Source of the DNA: Alphaproteobacteria bacterium
Lineage (GTDB): Bacteria; Pseudomonadota; Alphaproteobacteria; Sphingomonadales; Sphingomonadaceae
Assembly (NCBI GenBank): GCA_005883305.1
Contig: VBAC01000001.1
Span: forward strand, 1,674,001-1,738,000
Direction: 5' to 3'
Length of the DNA: 64,000 nucleotides
Below the pieces are notes generated by a model that was given only the letters and a program-made list of their open reading frames with translations, was not told the DNA's origin and ran no database searches. The position numbers and the translations under genes are program-made. Below, piece by piece: positions 1 through 8,577 of the stretch. The stretch's first letter is position 1; the number at the start of each line of letters is the position of its first letter.

Positions 1-980
1 AGCCCCGCTCCAGCCTGGTCAAATGGCTGGTCGACCAGGGCCGGACGGTATTCGTCATCTCCTGGGTCAATCCCGACGAGCGCCACCGCGACATGGGCGT
101 CGAGCAATATGTGCTCCAGGGCATCGTCGAGGCGATCGGCGCGGCGCGCAAGGCCGCGAATGCGGACAAGCTCGACCTGTTCAGCTTCTGCCTCGGCGGC
201 ACCCTCGTGGCGATCGCCCTCGCCTGGCTCGAAGCGAAGGGCCGGGCAAGCGAGGTCGCCAGCGCCACTTTGATCGGCTCGATGGTCGATTTCGCCGACA
301 TGCGCGACTGGTCGGCCTTCGTCCACGAGGCGCATTTGGAGGCACTCGAGGACCATCTCGCCAAACGCGGCTTTATCGACTCGACCGAGCTCCAGCAGCT
401 CTTCGCCGCGGTCCGCTCGAACGACCTGATCTGGTCGTCGGTGGTCAACCACTACCTCCTCGACAAGCCCGCCCCCGCCTCCGACCTTCTCCACTGGTTC
501 GAGGACGGCGCCCGCATCCCCGAGGCGTTCCTCAAGAGCTACAATCGCGGGCTGCTCGCCAGCAACGCGCTCAAGGAAGGCACCGGCTTCACGGTCGGCG
601 GAGTGGCGATCGACCTTTCGGCGGTGAAAACTCCGGTGACGGTGATCGCCCTCAAGGACGATCACGTCTCGGCCTGGGAAGCGGTCTATGACGGCACGCA
701 TCTGTTCGGCGGCCCGGTCCAGTTCATCCTCGGCGGCTCTGGCCACAATGCCGGCGTGATCAACCCGCCGGCCGCCAACAAGCACGGCTACTGGACCAGC
801 GAAGCCAGGCCCGCCTCTGCCGGGGAATGGCTGGAGGGCGCCACCCGCCACGAAGGCACGTGGTGGCCGGCTTGGAACGCCTGGCTCGACGCCCACAGCT
901 CCGGCAAGGTGAAGGCGCGCAAGCCGAAGAATCCGATCGAGCCGGCGCCGGGAAGCTATGTGAGGGTGGTGCATGATTAA
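1..980 (+). CDS. phaC: Class I poly(3-hydroxyalkanoate) synthase, 3' part (5' end outside window)
   Basis: C-terminal 325 codons of a PHA synthase; the frame enters at base 3, so the N-terminal part lies outside the window. These enzymes polymerise (R)-3-hydroxyacyl-CoA on storage-granule surfaces. The alpha/beta-hydrolase triad is visible: Cys in SFCLGG (about base 190), Asp in LKDDHVSAW (about 655) and His in GGSGHNAG (about 740). The lipase-box motif is normally G-x-C-x-G; here its first Gly is Ser. The Trp-rich tail (GYWTSEARP, WWPAWNAWL) fits class I, which needs no PhaE or PhaR partner. The family call is firm; activity is inferred from the intact triad. Confidence 0.93.
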   Translation, partial: PRSSLVKWLVDQGRTVFVISWVNPDERHRDMGVEQYVLQGIVEAIGAARKAANADKLDLFSFCLGGTLVAIALAWLEAKGRASEVASATLIGSMVDFADMRDWSAFVHEAHLEALEDHLAKRGFIDSTELQQLFAAVRSNDLIWSSVVNHYLLDKPAPASDLLHWFEDGARIPEAFLKSYNRGLLASNALKEGTGFTVGGVAIDLSAVKTPVTVIALKDDHVSAWEAVYDGTHLFGGPVQFILGGSGHNAGVINPPAANKHGYWTSEARPASAGEWLEGATRHEGTWWPAWNAWLDAHSSGKVKARKPKNPIEPAPGSYVRVVHD

Positions 981-981
981 T

Positions 982-1122
982 TGCTCCCCGGCGAAGGGGC
1001 ACCCCGCAAAGTACTACTTTGCGGGGACCCCGAAGGCCGGGGCCCAGGCGGCGCGGAGCGCCGAACGCGCTACCGCGCGCTGTTTTTCTAAGGCCTGGAC
1101 CCCGGCCTTCGCCGGGGAGCAG
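982..1122. repeat. Rep-F palindromic intergenic repeat, split by a 34-bp element
   Basis: The outer arms are CCCCGGCGAAG...GGCCGGGG on the left and CCCCGGCCTTCGCCGGGG at about 1101-1118 on the right. A second, uninterrupted Rep-F copy lies at 19249-19314. In this copy the left arm is split after CGAAG by the 34-bp element at 997-1030. It occupies the whole gap between phaC and the next gene; no promoter was recognised. Confidence 0.75.
997..1030. mobile_element. 34-bp near-palindromic element (Rep-G), copy 1, with CGAAG direct repeats
   Basis: The core pairs CCCCGCAAAGTA with TACTTTGCGGGG. It is flanked by CGAAG at 992-996 and again at 1031-1035. Removing the 34 bp and one CGAAG restores CCCCGGCGAAGGCCGGGG, exactly the intact Rep-F arm seen at 19251-19268. 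Copy 2 is at 59834-59867 in opposite orientation with the same flanks. It is too short to code for anything, so any movement must be in trans. Confidence 0.7.
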
Positions 1123-1133
1123 GGTGGGACCGA

Positions 1134-2198
1134 ATGACCGATATTGACGACACGCTCACCTACATAGACGGCCGCGCCGGCCGCCTGAGGCTCAACCGGC
1201 CAAAGGCGCTCCATGCGCTCAACCTGCCGATGGTCCGCCAGATGACCCGCGCGTTGCTCGACTGGCGCCACGATCGCAGCGTGCGCCTCGTCATCATCGA
1301 CCATGCCGAGGGGCGCGGCTTCTGCGCCGGCGGCGACGTGGTGAGCATCGCGCAGAGCGCGCAAGGGCAGAGCGAGGCCGGCCGCGCCTTCTTCTTCGAG
1401 GAATATCGGCTGAACCACCTGATGTACACCTACGCCAAGCCCGGCGTGGTGTTCATGGACGGGATCACGATGGGCGGCGGGGTCGGCATCGCCTGCCCCT
1501 GCCGCTATCGCGTGGCGACCGAGCGGACCATCTTCGCCATGCCGGAAACCACGATCGGCCTGTTCCCCGACGTCGGCGGCGGCCGCTACCTCTCGCGCCT
1601 GCGCGGCCGGATCGCGCAATATCTGGCGTTGACGGGCGCTCGGATCGACGGCGCCGACTGCGTCGCGCTCGGCCTCGCCAATTTCTATATTCCCTCGGAC
1701 CGGCTTGAAGCGCTCAAGGCGCAGCTCTGCCGCGAGCCCCAGAAAGCGGAAAGCCTCCTCGCCGGGGCCGCGGTTCCTGCGCCGCCGTCCAAGATCGCCG
1801 AGGTCCTGCCGCTGATCGACCGCCTGTTCGCCTCGGACGATTATGAGGAGATCCTGGCCGCGCTCCGCGCCGACGCCGGCGATTGGGCGAAGGCGCAGCT
1901 AGAAGGACTCGCGGCCAAGTCGCCGACCGCCTGCAAGGTCTCCGTGCGCATGCTGGTCGAGAGCCCGCACCAGCCGCACTTTCTCGACGAGATGCGGATG
2001 GAGTTCGCCATCGTCACCCGAATGTTCCGCCACGGCGACTTCTACGAAGGCGTGCGCGCTTTGCTGATCGACAAGGACAACAATCCGCGCTGGGACCCGG
2101 CAGCGCCCGGGGAGGTCACGCCCGCCATGGTCGACGCCTTCTTCGAGCCCCTGCCGCAGAGCGAGGCGTGGAGCCCGCTGCCCCCCGAGGGAGATTAA
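1134..2198 (+). CDS. 3-hydroxyisobutyryl-CoA hydrolase (crotonase superfamily)
   Basis: A 354-residue crotonase-fold protein, the length usual for 3-hydroxyisobutyryl-CoA hydrolase, which releases 3-hydroxyisobutyrate in valine degradation. The CoA/oxyanion segments are [10 protein letters not shown] (about residues 61-70) and [10 protein letters not shown] (about 112-121). The family Glu region is [13 protein letters not shown] (about 141-153). The long C-terminal part with DNNPRW separates it from simple enoyl-CoA hydratases. The next two genes on the strand are an enoyl-CoA hydratase and 3-hydroxyisobutyrate dehydrogenase, consistent with a valine pathway unit. A plain enoyl-CoA hydratase is the less likely alternative. 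Confidence 0.88.
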   Translation: MTDIDDTLTYIDGRAGRLRLNRPKALHALNLPMVRQMTRALLDWRHDRSVRLVIIDHAEGRGFCAGGDVVSIAQSAQGQSEAGRAFFFEEYRLNHLMYTYAKPGVVFMDGITMGGGVGIACPCRYRVATERTIFAMPETTIGLFPDVGGGRYLSRLRGRIAQYLALTGARIDGADCVALGLANFYIPSDRLEALKAQLCREPQKAESLLAGAAVPAPPSKIAEVLPLIDRLFASDDYEEILAALRADAGDWAKAQLEGLAAKSPTACKVSVRMLVESPHQPHFLDEMRMEFAIVTRMFRHGDFYEGVRALLIDKDNNPRWDPAAPGEVTPAMVDAFFEPLPQSEAWSPLPPEGD

Positions 2199-2242
2199 TT
2201 GGGGACAGTCCCTATTTAGCTAAAGGTTTGAGGACAAAGGAA

Positions 2243-3016
2243 ATGACTTACGAGACGATCCTGGTCGAACAGCGCGGCGCGGTCACGCTCGTAACGCTCA
2301 ACCGCCCGCAGGCGCTGAACGCGCTCAACTCGACCGTGCTCGCCGAGCTGATCGCCGTCTTCGCCGCCTACGACTCGGACGAAAGCCAGCGCTGCCTCGT
2401 CCTCACCGGCTCGGAGAAAGCCTTCGCCGCGGGCGCGGACATCAAGGAGATGTCGGACCAGGGCTTCGCCTCGATGTATTCCTCCAATTTCTTCGCCGGG
2501 TGGGAGAAGGTCACGGCAACCCGCAAGCCGTGGATCGCCGCGGTCGCGGGCTATGCGCTGGGCGGCGGCTGCGAGGTGGCGATGATGGCCGATTTCATCA
2601 TCGCCGCCGATACAGCCAAGTTCGGCCAGCCCGAGATCAAGCTCGGAGTCACGCCCGGCATGGGCGGCTCGCAGCGCCTGACCCACGCGGTCGGCAAGGC
2701 CAAGGCGATGGAGATGTGCCTGACGGGGCGAATGATGGGCGCCGAGGAAGCGGAGCGTTCGGGCCTCGTCGCCAGGGTCGTCCCCGCCGCCGAGCTGATC
2801 GACGAGGCGCTTAAGACCGCCGAGACGATCGCTTCGATGTCGCCGGTCGCCGCGATGGCCAACAAGGAAATGGTCAACGCCGCCTTCGAGAACGGCCTCG
2901 CCCAGGGCATCGCTTTCGAGCGCCGCCTGTTCCACGGCCTGTTCGGCACCGAGGACCAGAAGGAAGGCATGAGCGCCTTCGTCGCCAAGCGCGCTGCGGA
3001 GTGGAAGGGAAGATAG
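2243..3016 (+). CDS. Enoyl-CoA hydratase
   Basis: A 257-residue crotonase that hydrates 2-enoyl-CoA to 3-hydroxyacyl-CoA. The oxyanion hole comes from AAGADIKEM and [10 protein letters not shown]. The catalytic Glu positions are in CEVAMM and [15 protein letters not shown]. The start is ATG 2243, preceded by AGGACAAAGGA; the reading frame is open far upstream, but that part is antisense-like to the previous gene and has no family similarity. It lies 44 bp after the hydrolase gene and 153 bp before mmsB, so it probably serves valine or short-chain acyl-CoA catabolism. The exact substrate cannot be read from sequence. Confidence 0.92.
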   Translation: MTYETILVEQRGAVTLVTLNRPQALNALNSTVLAELIAVFAAYDSDESQRCLVLTGSEKAFAAGADIKEMSDQGFASMYSSNFFAGWEKVTATRKPWIAAVAGYALGGGCEVAMMADFIIAADTAKFGQPEIKLGVTPGMGGSQRLTHAVGKAKAMEMCLTGRMMGAEEAERSGLVARVVPAAELIDEALKTAETIASMSPVAAMANKEMVNAAFENGLAQGIAFERRLFHGLFGTEDQKEGMSAFVAKRAAEWKGR

Positions 3017-3048
3017 AGCGCTGGAAATAGAGACGCCCAAGCCCTTTG

Positions 3049-3153
3049 CCGTTCGCCCCGAGCGAAGTCGAGGGGCCCGGCCGAGCGAAGCCGAGGCTTC
3101 ACATTCTCGGCTCCGCTCGAAGGGATGTCTCGACTTCGCTCGACACGAACGGG
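3049..3153. repeat. Rep-E palindromic repeat, copy 1
   Basis: An imperfect inverted repeat built from CGAGCGAAGTCGAGG on the left and CTCGACTTCGCTCG on the right, ending in GAACGGG. The same architecture recurs at 10913-11014. It fills most of the gap between the enoyl-CoA hydratase and mmsB and stops about 16 bp before the mmsB start, so it would be transcribed if the two genes are co-expressed. Confidence 0.75.
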
Positions 3154-3169
3154 TTGGAAGGACTTCGAA

Positions 3170-4072
3170 ATGGCGAAAGTAGCATTCATCGGGCTCGGCA
3201 ATATGGGCGGCGGGATGGCCGCGAACCTCGCCAAGGCGGGGCACGACGTCGCCGCCTTCGACCTCAGCGAGGATGCCCTCCTCCGCGCCGAGGCGCGCGG
3301 CGCCGCCCGAGCCGCCTCCGCGCAGGAAGCGGTGGTGGGCGCCGAGGCGGTGGTGACCATGCTCCCCGCCGGACGCCACGTTCGCGAGGTCTACGAGACC
3401 TCGATCATCGGCCACGCCCCCGCCGGCGCGATCCTGATGGATTGCTCGACGATCGACGTCGCCACCGCGCGCGAGGAGATCGAAAAGGCGACGGCCGCCG
3501 GCTACGACATGGTCGACGCCCCGGTCTCCGGCGGGATCGCCGCGGCGGAAGCCGGCACCCTCACCTTCATGGTCGGCGGCTCCGGCGAGGCGTTCGAGCG
3601 GGCCCGACCTTTCCTCGAGCAAATGGGCAAGGCGGTGATCCACGCGGGCGACGGCGGTGCGGGCCAGGCGGCGAAGATCTGTAACAACATGCTCTTGGGC
3701 GCGACGATGGTCGCCACCTGCGAAGCCTTCGCCATGGCGAAGAGGCTCGGCCTGGATCTGCAGACCTTCTACGACATTTCCTCCAAAGCCTCGGGCCAAA
3801 GCTGGTCGATGACCTCTTATTGCCCGGTCCCGGGAGTCGGCCCCGAGACTCCGGCCGACCGCGGCTACGAGGGCGGCTTCGCGGCCACCCTGATGCTCAA
3901 GGACCTGCGCCTGGCGATGGAGGCGGCCCAGAGCGTCGACGCCTACACGCCGATGGGCGCGGAGGCCGAGACGCTCTACGCCCGCTTTGCCGAAAGCCTG
4001 GGCGGGGGCGGCAAGGATTTTTCGGCGATCATCAAGATGATCGACGACAGCTGGAAAAGGCCGGCGATCTAG
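3170..4072 (+). CDS. mmsB: 3-hydroxyisobutyrate dehydrogenase
   Basis: A 300-residue beta-hydroxyacid dehydrogenase that oxidises 3-hydroxyisobutyrate to methylmalonate semialdehyde with NAD+. The Rossmann motif GLGNMGGGMAANL is at residues 7-19. The substrate-binding signature DAPVSGGIAAAEAGT is at about 120-134. The catalytic Lys is in GGAGQAAKICNN at about 165-176. The start ATG 3170 puts the dinucleotide motif at the family position; an earlier in-frame ATG lies inside the repeat and is rejected. It follows the hydrolase and hydratase of the same pathway. Confidence 0.93.
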   Translation: MAKVAFIGLGNMGGGMAANLAKAGHDVAAFDLSEDALLRAEARGAARAASAQEAVVGAEAVVTMLPAGRHVREVYETSIIGHAPAGAILMDCSTIDVATAREEIEKATAAGYDMVDAPVSGGIAAAEAGTLTFMVGGSGEAFERARPFLEQMGKAVIHAGDGGAGQAAKICNNMLLGATMVATCEAFAMAKRLGLDLQTFYDISSKASGQSWSMTSYCPVPGVGPETPADRGYEGGFAATLMLKDLRLAMEAAQSVDAYTPMGAEAETLYARFAESLGGGGKDFSAIIKMIDDSWKRPAI

Positions 4073-4084
4073 GACAGCTTAATC

Positions 4085-4167
4085 GTCATTGCGAGGAGCG
4101 AAGCGACGAAGCAATCCAGACGGACGGCGGGGCCCAACTGGATTGCTTCGCTACGCTCGCAATGACG
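4085..4167. repeat. Rep-D palindromic repeat, copy 1
   Basis: An inverted repeat: GTCATTGCGAGGAGCGAAGC with AAGCAATCCAG on the left, mirrored by CTGGATTGCTTCGCTACG and CTCGCAATGAC on the right. Related copies are at 45312-45382 and 63011-63087. It lies between convergent genes and may act as a stem-loop for both. Confidence 0.75.
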
Positions 4168-4176
4168 AAGCGGTGT

Positions 4177-4557
4177 TTAGTTCCCCGGCGATGCCGCGTC
4201 GGCCGGCGCCGGGCGCACCGAGCCGAAATCGGAGCCCACCGGGATCCCGATCAGCGTCGTATCGGGGATCGAGCGGTCGAGCACGATGCACTCGGCGAAG
4301 CGCGGCCGGGCGCAGATCTGCCAGCGGTCGCCGGGGTGGATGGCGATGCTGCGCGGGTGGTAATCCCACTCGAACATGCGCTTGGCCGCGTCGACCTCAT
4401 AGTCCTCGCCGTTAAAATTGGTCTGGTTGTAGATCATCATCCGCCCCGCGACGACGTCGGGCGCTGCCCGGGTCGGAGCGGGCGCTTGCGCCTGCATCGC
4501 GGACGCCGGAACGGCGAGAGTCGCGGCGGCCAGCGCCGCAATCGTCAGATTCTTCAT
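4177..4557 (-). CDS. Secreted beta/gamma-crystallin-like protein
   Basis: A 126-residue protein with a clear signal peptide (MKNLTIAALAAATLAVPASA, cleavage after about residue 20). The mature part has a Greek-key crystallin signature, IYNQTNFNGEDYEV (Y-x5-x-G spacing), and a second related strand set WQICARPRFAECIVL. This suggests a small two-motif beta/gamma-crystallin domain of the periplasm or cell surface. The start is ATG 4557; longer starts would bury the signal peptide. It ends 10 bp from a repeat and faces mmsB. The function is unknown; some bacterial relatives bind calcium, but canonical calcium-site residues are not obvious here. Confidence 0.72.
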   Translation of the reverse strand: MKNLTIAALAAATLAVPASAMQAQAPAPTRAAPDVVAGRMMIYNQTNFNGEDYEVDAAKRMFEWDYHPRSIAIHPGDRWQICARPRFAECIVLDRSIPDTTLIGIPVGSDFGSVRPAPADAASPGN

Positions 4558-4576
4558 CACTTTTTCCCACCAAGGA

Positions 4577-6088
4577 TTAGGCCGTTGAATTTGTAGGATT
4601 TTGCGAAGCCCTTGCCAAGCCGGAATCCAGCACGCCCGCGACCGCCCCGCGCCAACCGGCAAGCCGCTGCGCGCGCGCCTTTTCTTCCATGGCCGGAGCG
4701 AAACTCGCGACCGCCCCGCGCATCGCCGCGGCCTCCTCGAGCGAGCCGAACAGACCAGCGCCCACCCCGGCGAGCATCGCGGCGCCGAGCGCGGTGGTCT
4801 CGATGAACGCTGGCCGCTCGACCTCCAGGCCGAGGATGTCGGCGAGATCCTGGGCGAGCCAGTCGTTGGCCGCCATGCCCCCGTCGATCCTGAGGCATTC
4901 CCACGCCGCGCCGTCGCCGGCGAAGGCGGTCATCAGATCGTGCGTCTGGTGCGCCTGCGCCTCCAGTGCCGCGCGCACGACATGGGCGCGGGTCGCGGAG
5001 AAGCTGAGGCCCGAAATCGCCGCCCGCGCGTCCGGCCGCCAGTGCGGCGCGCCGAGCCCGGAAAGCGCAGGAACCAGATAGACCCCTTCGTTGCCCTCCA
5101 CGCTGCGCGCCAATTCCTCGCTCTCGGCGGAATGGGCGATCAGGCCGAGCGAGTCGCGAAGCCACTGGAACAGGCTGCCCGCGACGAACACCGATCCTTC
5201 CAGCGCATAGCGCCGCTCCCCCCCGATCTGCCAAGCGACGGTGGTCAGCAGGCGGTTTTGCGACACCGGCGCCTGCGTGCCGGTATGGGTGAGCACGAAC
5301 GCGCCCGTTCCGTAGGTCGCCTTGGTCTCGCCCGGAGCGAAGCAGCCCTGGCCGATCGCCGCCGCCTGCTGATCCCCGGCCATTCCTGAGATTCGGATCG
5401 GCCCGCCGAGCTGGCGAGTCCCGCTGAAGTCCCCGGCGCAGTCGACGATCTCCGGCAACGCCTTGAGCGGCACGCCGAACAGGTCGCACAATCCCTCATC
5501 CCAACGCCCCGTGTGGATGTCCATCAGCGCGGTGCGCGAGGCGTTGGTCGCGTCGGTGATGTGACGCCCGCTTTTGGTCAGCTTGTAGATCAGCCAGCTC
5601 TCGACGGTGCCGACCGCGAGGTCGTCGCCCGACTCCCGGAGCTGCGGCCAATGCTCCAGCGCCCAGGCGATCTTGCTCGCCGAAAAATAGGGATCGAGCA
5701 GCAGCCCCGTTTTGGCCTGCAGCGCGGGCTCCTCGCCTTGCTCCTTCAGCCTGGCGCAGAAATCGGCCGTGCGCCGATCCTGCCACACGATCGCCGGGGC
5801 CAGCGGCTTCAAGGTGCGCTTCGACCAGAAGACGATCGTCTCGCGCTGGTTGGTGATTCCGATCGTCGCGATCCGCTCCCAACCGCCCGCCTTGACTGCC
5901 ATCCTCTGCGCGCAGCGGAGCGACAGCCGCCAGATCTCGTCGGCGTCGTGCTCGACCCAGCCCGCCCGGGGATATTGCTGGCTTAGCTCCCGCTGCGCGA
6001 CACCGTGGCAGGTGCCGTCGAGCCCGAAGAGCATCGCGCGCGTGCTGGTCGTCCCCGCATCGATCACCAGAATATTGTCGCCGGCCAT
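4577..6088 (-). CDS. glpK: Glycerol kinase
   Basis: A 503-residue FGGY-family kinase, the standard length, that makes sn-glycerol-3-phosphate from glycerol and ATP in the cytoplasm. The N-terminal phosphate-binding loop is IDAGTTSTRAMLF (residues 10-22). The substrate region is GWVEHDADEIW, with INQ-type TNQRETIVFW. The second ATPase segment is GDQQAAAIGQ and the C-terminal one RIDGGMAANDWLAQ. It is divergent from glpD across a repeat, so kinase and dehydrogenase form one glycerol unit. No glpF or glpR is present in the window. Confidence 0.97.
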   Translation of the reverse strand: MAGDNILVIDAGTTSTRAMLFGLDGTCHGVAQRELSQQYPRAGWVEHDADEIWRLSLRCAQRMAVKAGGWERIATIGITNQRETIVFWSKRTLKPLAPAIVWQDRRTADFCARLKEQGEEPALQAKTGLLLDPYFSASKIAWALEHWPQLRESGDDLAVGTVESWLIYKLTKSGRHITDATNASRTALMDIHTGRWDEGLCDLFGVPLKALPEIVDCAGDFSGTRQLGGPIRISGMAGDQQAAAIGQGCFAPGETKATYGTGAFVLTHTGTQAPVSQNRLLTTVAWQIGGERRYALEGSVFVAGSLFQWLRDSLGLIAHSAESEELARSVEGNEGVYLVPALSGLGAPHWRPDARAAISGLSFSATRAHVVRAALEAQAHQTHDLMTAFAGDGAAWECLRIDGGMAANDWLAQDLADILGLEVERPAFIETTALGAAMLAGVGAGLFGSLEEAAAMRGAVASFAPAMEEKARAQRLAGWRGAVAGVLDSGLARASQNPTNSTA

Positions 6089-6107
6089 CCCGCGCCTCCG
6101 CCCCCAT

Positions 6108-6200
6108 CGTCATTCCCGCGAACGCGGGAATCCAGCTTTTTCTTCTTCGCCCCTTTTCAGCGCCAGCCTGACACCCCTTCCCGCTTTCGCGGGAATGACG
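6108..6200. repeat. Rep-B palindromic repeat between glpK and glpD, copy 1
   Basis: The outer arms are CGTCATTCCCGCGAACGCGG on the left and CCCGCTTTCGCGGGAATGAC on the right, mutually complementary. It occupies nearly the full divergent glpK-glpD gap, so the promoters of both genes must overlap it or lie very near. A second copy is at 11838-11926. Confidence 0.75.
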
Positions 6201-6213
6201 TTAGGGGGTGGAG

Positions 6214-7659
6214 ATGGACTCCTTCGATCTCCTCGTCGTCGGCGGCGGAATCAACGGGGCGGCGATCGCCCGCGACGCGGCGGGGCGCGGGCTCGACGTG
6301 CTGCTGGTGGAGAAGGACGATCTCGCCGCCCACACCAGCTCCGCCTCGTCCAAGCTGATCCACGGCGGCCTTCGCTATCTCGAGCAATACGAGTTCCGCC
6401 TGGTGCGCGAATCCCTGCACGAGCGCGCCATCCTGCTTCGGACGGCGCCCCATATCGTCCGCCCGCTCAAGTTCGTCCTGCCCGATCCGCCGGGCGGCCG
6501 CCCCTTCTGGCTGCTGCGCCTCGGCCTGCTGCTCTACGATCTGCTGCGCGGCCGCGACGAGCTTCCCCGTTCGCGCCGTGAGACGGCAGCCGATCCCGCG
6601 CTTAAGCTCGGCTTCACGCGCGCTTTCTACTACGACGCGTGGGTCGACGATGCCCGCCTGGTGGTCCTCAACGCCCTCGACGCGGCCGAACGCGGCGCCG
6701 AGATCGCCGTCGGCACCGAGCTGATCTCGGCGCGCCGCGACCGCGAAACGTGGATCGCCCGGCTGTCGGACGGTCGCACCGTCACCGCGCGCACGATCGT
6801 CAACGCCGCCGGCCCCTGGGTCGCCGAAGTGCTCAACCAGCGCCTCGGCGCGCGAAGCGAAAGCCGGGTCCGTCTCGTCAAGGGAAGCCACATCCTCGTG
6901 CCCCGGCTGTGGCAGGGCGATCAGGCCTACATCCTCCAGAACGAAGCGGACGGGCGGGTGGTCTTCGCCTTGCCCTACGGCGAGAACAGCCTGATCGGCA
7001 CCACCGACATTTCCGTCGCCACGCCCGGCGAGGCGGTCGCCTCGGCGGAGGAGATTGCCTATCTCTGCGCCGCCGCCAATGCCTATTTCGTCCGGCACAC
7101 GTCGCCCGCCGACGTCATCTGGGCCTATGCAGGAGTCCGCTCGCTCTACGATGACGGGGCAAGCCGCCCAAAGGACATCACCCGGGACTATCATCTCGAG
7201 CTCGACCCGGCGCCCGGCGCGAAATTGCTCTCGGTCTTCGGCGGCAAGATCACCACCGCGCGCGCGCTGGCGATCGAGGCGCTCGACCGGCTCGGCGTCG
7301 GCGGCCTCAAGTTCACGACCAATTCGGCGTTGCCCGGCGGCAACGTCGGCGAGGGTTTCAACCGCCGCCTCTCGGAGCTTTCCGCCTGGCTCCCGGGCGA
7401 CATCCTGCTCCGCCTCGCCCGCGCCTACGGCACCCGGATCGACGCGGTAATCGGCGAGGCCGAGGCGCTCACCGATCTCGGCCGTCATTTCGGCGCGGGC
7501 CTCTACGAAGCCGAGGTGCGCTATCTCATGGACACCGAATTCGCCCGAACCGCCGACGACATCCTCTGGCGCCGGACCAAGCTCGGCCTCGCCATGAGCC
7601 CCGCCGAACGGAAGGAATTGGCGGACTGGATCGGAACGCGGGCGAATTCGCGCCGTTGA
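6214..7659 (+). CDS. glpD: Glycerol-3-phosphate dehydrogenase (FAD, aerobic)
   Basis: A 481-residue flavoprotein that oxidises glycerol-3-phosphate to dihydroxyacetone phosphate at the membrane and feeds the quinone pool. The FAD fold is VVGGGINGAAIARDAAGRG near the N-terminus. HTSSASSKLIHGGLRYLE is the conserved family segment, and the C-terminal domain contains GGKITTARALA. The start ATG 6214 sits behind AGGGGGTGGAG; a GTG two codons earlier is possible. It pairs divergently with glpK. Confidence 0.96.
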   Translation: MDSFDLLVVGGGINGAAIARDAAGRGLDVLLVEKDDLAAHTSSASSKLIHGGLRYLEQYEFRLVRESLHERAILLRTAPHIVRPLKFVLPDPPGGRPFWLLRLGLLLYDLLRGRDELPRSRRETAADPALKLGFTRAFYYDAWVDDARLVVLNALDAAERGAEIAVGTELISARRDRETWIARLSDGRTVTARTIVNAAGPWVAEVLNQRLGARSESRVRLVKGSHILVPRLWQGDQAYILQNEADGRVVFALPYGENSLIGTTDISVATPGEAVASAEEIAYLCAAANAYFVRHTSPADVIWAYAGVRSLYDDGASRPKDITRDYHLELDPAPGAKLLSVFGGKITTARALAIEALDRLGVGGLKFTTNSALPGGNVGEGFNRRLSELSAWLPGDILLRLARAYGTRIDAVIGEAEALTDLGRHFGAGLYEAEVRYLMDTEFARTADDILWRRTKLGLAMSPAERKELADWIGTRANSRR

Positions 7660-7665
7660 CCGCTC

Positions 7666-8037
7666 ATGCGTAGAACCACCGGCTGGAAGCTCGATCCCGA
7701 CCAGCGCACCGAGTTGCTGCTGCAATTTCCGCCTCGTTATCCGAACGCCGTGGCCGACCATGTCACGCTCGAAAGCGGCGTCGGCCCCGATGCGCCGCTG
7801 CCGGCCGAAGCCGACGCGGAGATCGTCGGCCGCGCCGACGACGGCTCGGGCGTCGAGGCGATGGTCGTGCGCCTGAACGGCGCCACCGACCGTCCCGACG
7901 GTTCCACCTACCACATCACCTGGTCGCTCGCGGAAGGCCGCCGCGCCAAGGAAAGCAACGACGTCATCGCCGCCGGGGGCTGGACGCCGATCGACCTCCC
8001 GATGCCGCTCCGCCTCGCACCGGCACGCTGGCCGTGA
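7666..8037 (+). CDS. Conserved hypothetical protein, 123 residues
   Basis: A soluble protein with no signal peptide and no membrane segment. It begins RRTTGWKLDPDQRTELLLQFPP and has a central VEAMVVRLNG and a Trp-containing ITWSLAEGRRAKESNDVI. It starts 6 bp after glpD and its stop overlaps the GTG start of the next gene (GTGA), so the three genes are probably co-transcribed. I do not recognise an enzyme family; the regular beta-rich pattern suggests a small conserved cytosolic domain. Confidence 0.7.
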   Translation: MRRTTGWKLDPDQRTELLLQFPPRYPNAVADHVTLESGVGPDAPLPAEADAEIVGRADDGSGVEAMVVRLNGATDRPDGSTYHITWSLAEGRRAKESNDVIAAGGWTPIDLPMPLRLAPARWP

Positions 8038-8525
8038 CCCGCCGGCTCTATCTCGACTGCGACGGAGTGCTCGCCGACTTCGACAGGGGCGCGACGGCGA
8101 TCCTCGGCCTGCCGCCGCGCGCCTACGAGGCGCGCCATGGCCTCGGCCGCTTCTGGCAGAAGTTGGCCTCCGCGCCGGACTTCTATTTCGGCCTGCCGCT
8201 GATGCCCGACGCGATGGAATTGTTCGACGCTGTCAGGCACCTCGACCCGATCATCCTGACCGGCCTTCCGCGCGGCAATTGGGCCGCGGACCAGAAAGTG
8301 CGCTGGGCGGCCGAATATTTCCCGGGAACGAAGATCATCACCACCATGGCCCGCGACAAGCGCGACCACGCGAAAGAGGGCGACGTCCTGGTCGACGACC
8401 AGCTCAGGCATGCCCACCTGTGGGAGGAGGTTGGAGGAATCTTCGTCCACCACAAGAGCGCGCGGCAGACGCTGAAGGCGCTCGCCCGCTACTTTCCGCT
8501 CCGCCAGCCGGCGACTCCGGAATGA
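8034..8525 (+). CDS. HAD-family phosphatase, 5'(3')-deoxyribonucleotidase-like
   Basis: A 163-residue HAD protein. Motif I is LDCDGVLADFD (Asp8 and Asp10), motif II is IILTGLPRG with the conserved Thr, and the acidic motif IV is DVLVDDQLRH. The size and capless layout resemble bacterial 5'(3')-deoxyribonucleotidases (NT5C type), which dephosphorylate dNMPs, but the substrate is unproven. The GTG start at 8034 overlaps the preceding stop. The stop codon touches the terminator of the convergent rplQ gene. Confidence 0.8.
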   Translation: MTRRLYLDCDGVLADFDRGATAILGLPPRAYEARHGLGRFWQKLASAPDFYFGLPLMPDAMELFDAVRHLDPIILTGLPRGNWAADQKVRWAAEYFPGTKIITTMARDKRDHAKEGDVLVDDQLRHAHLWEEVGGIFVHHKSARQTLKALARYFPLRQPATPE

Positions 8526-8552
8526 AAAAGGCCGCCCCGAAGGACGGCCTTT
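8525..8552 (-). terminator. Rho-independent terminator of rplQ
   Basis: Stem AAAGGCCG (8527-8534) pairs with CGGCCTTT (8545-8552). Read on the minus strand it is followed by TTTTT from 8529-8525. It lies 26 bp after the rplQ stop. Confidence 0.85.
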
Positions 8553-8577
8553 CGCCCTTGCCGAGGGCCGAGGCCGC

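Noticed and set aside
984-1126. CRISPR-like spaced repeats
   Set aside because: Repeats here are inverted and dispersed singly through the window, not tandem with uniform spacers; no cas genes.
8527-8552. Riboswitch upstream of rplQ
   Set aside because: The hairpin is downstream of the gene on its own strand and has a T-run; it is a terminator.
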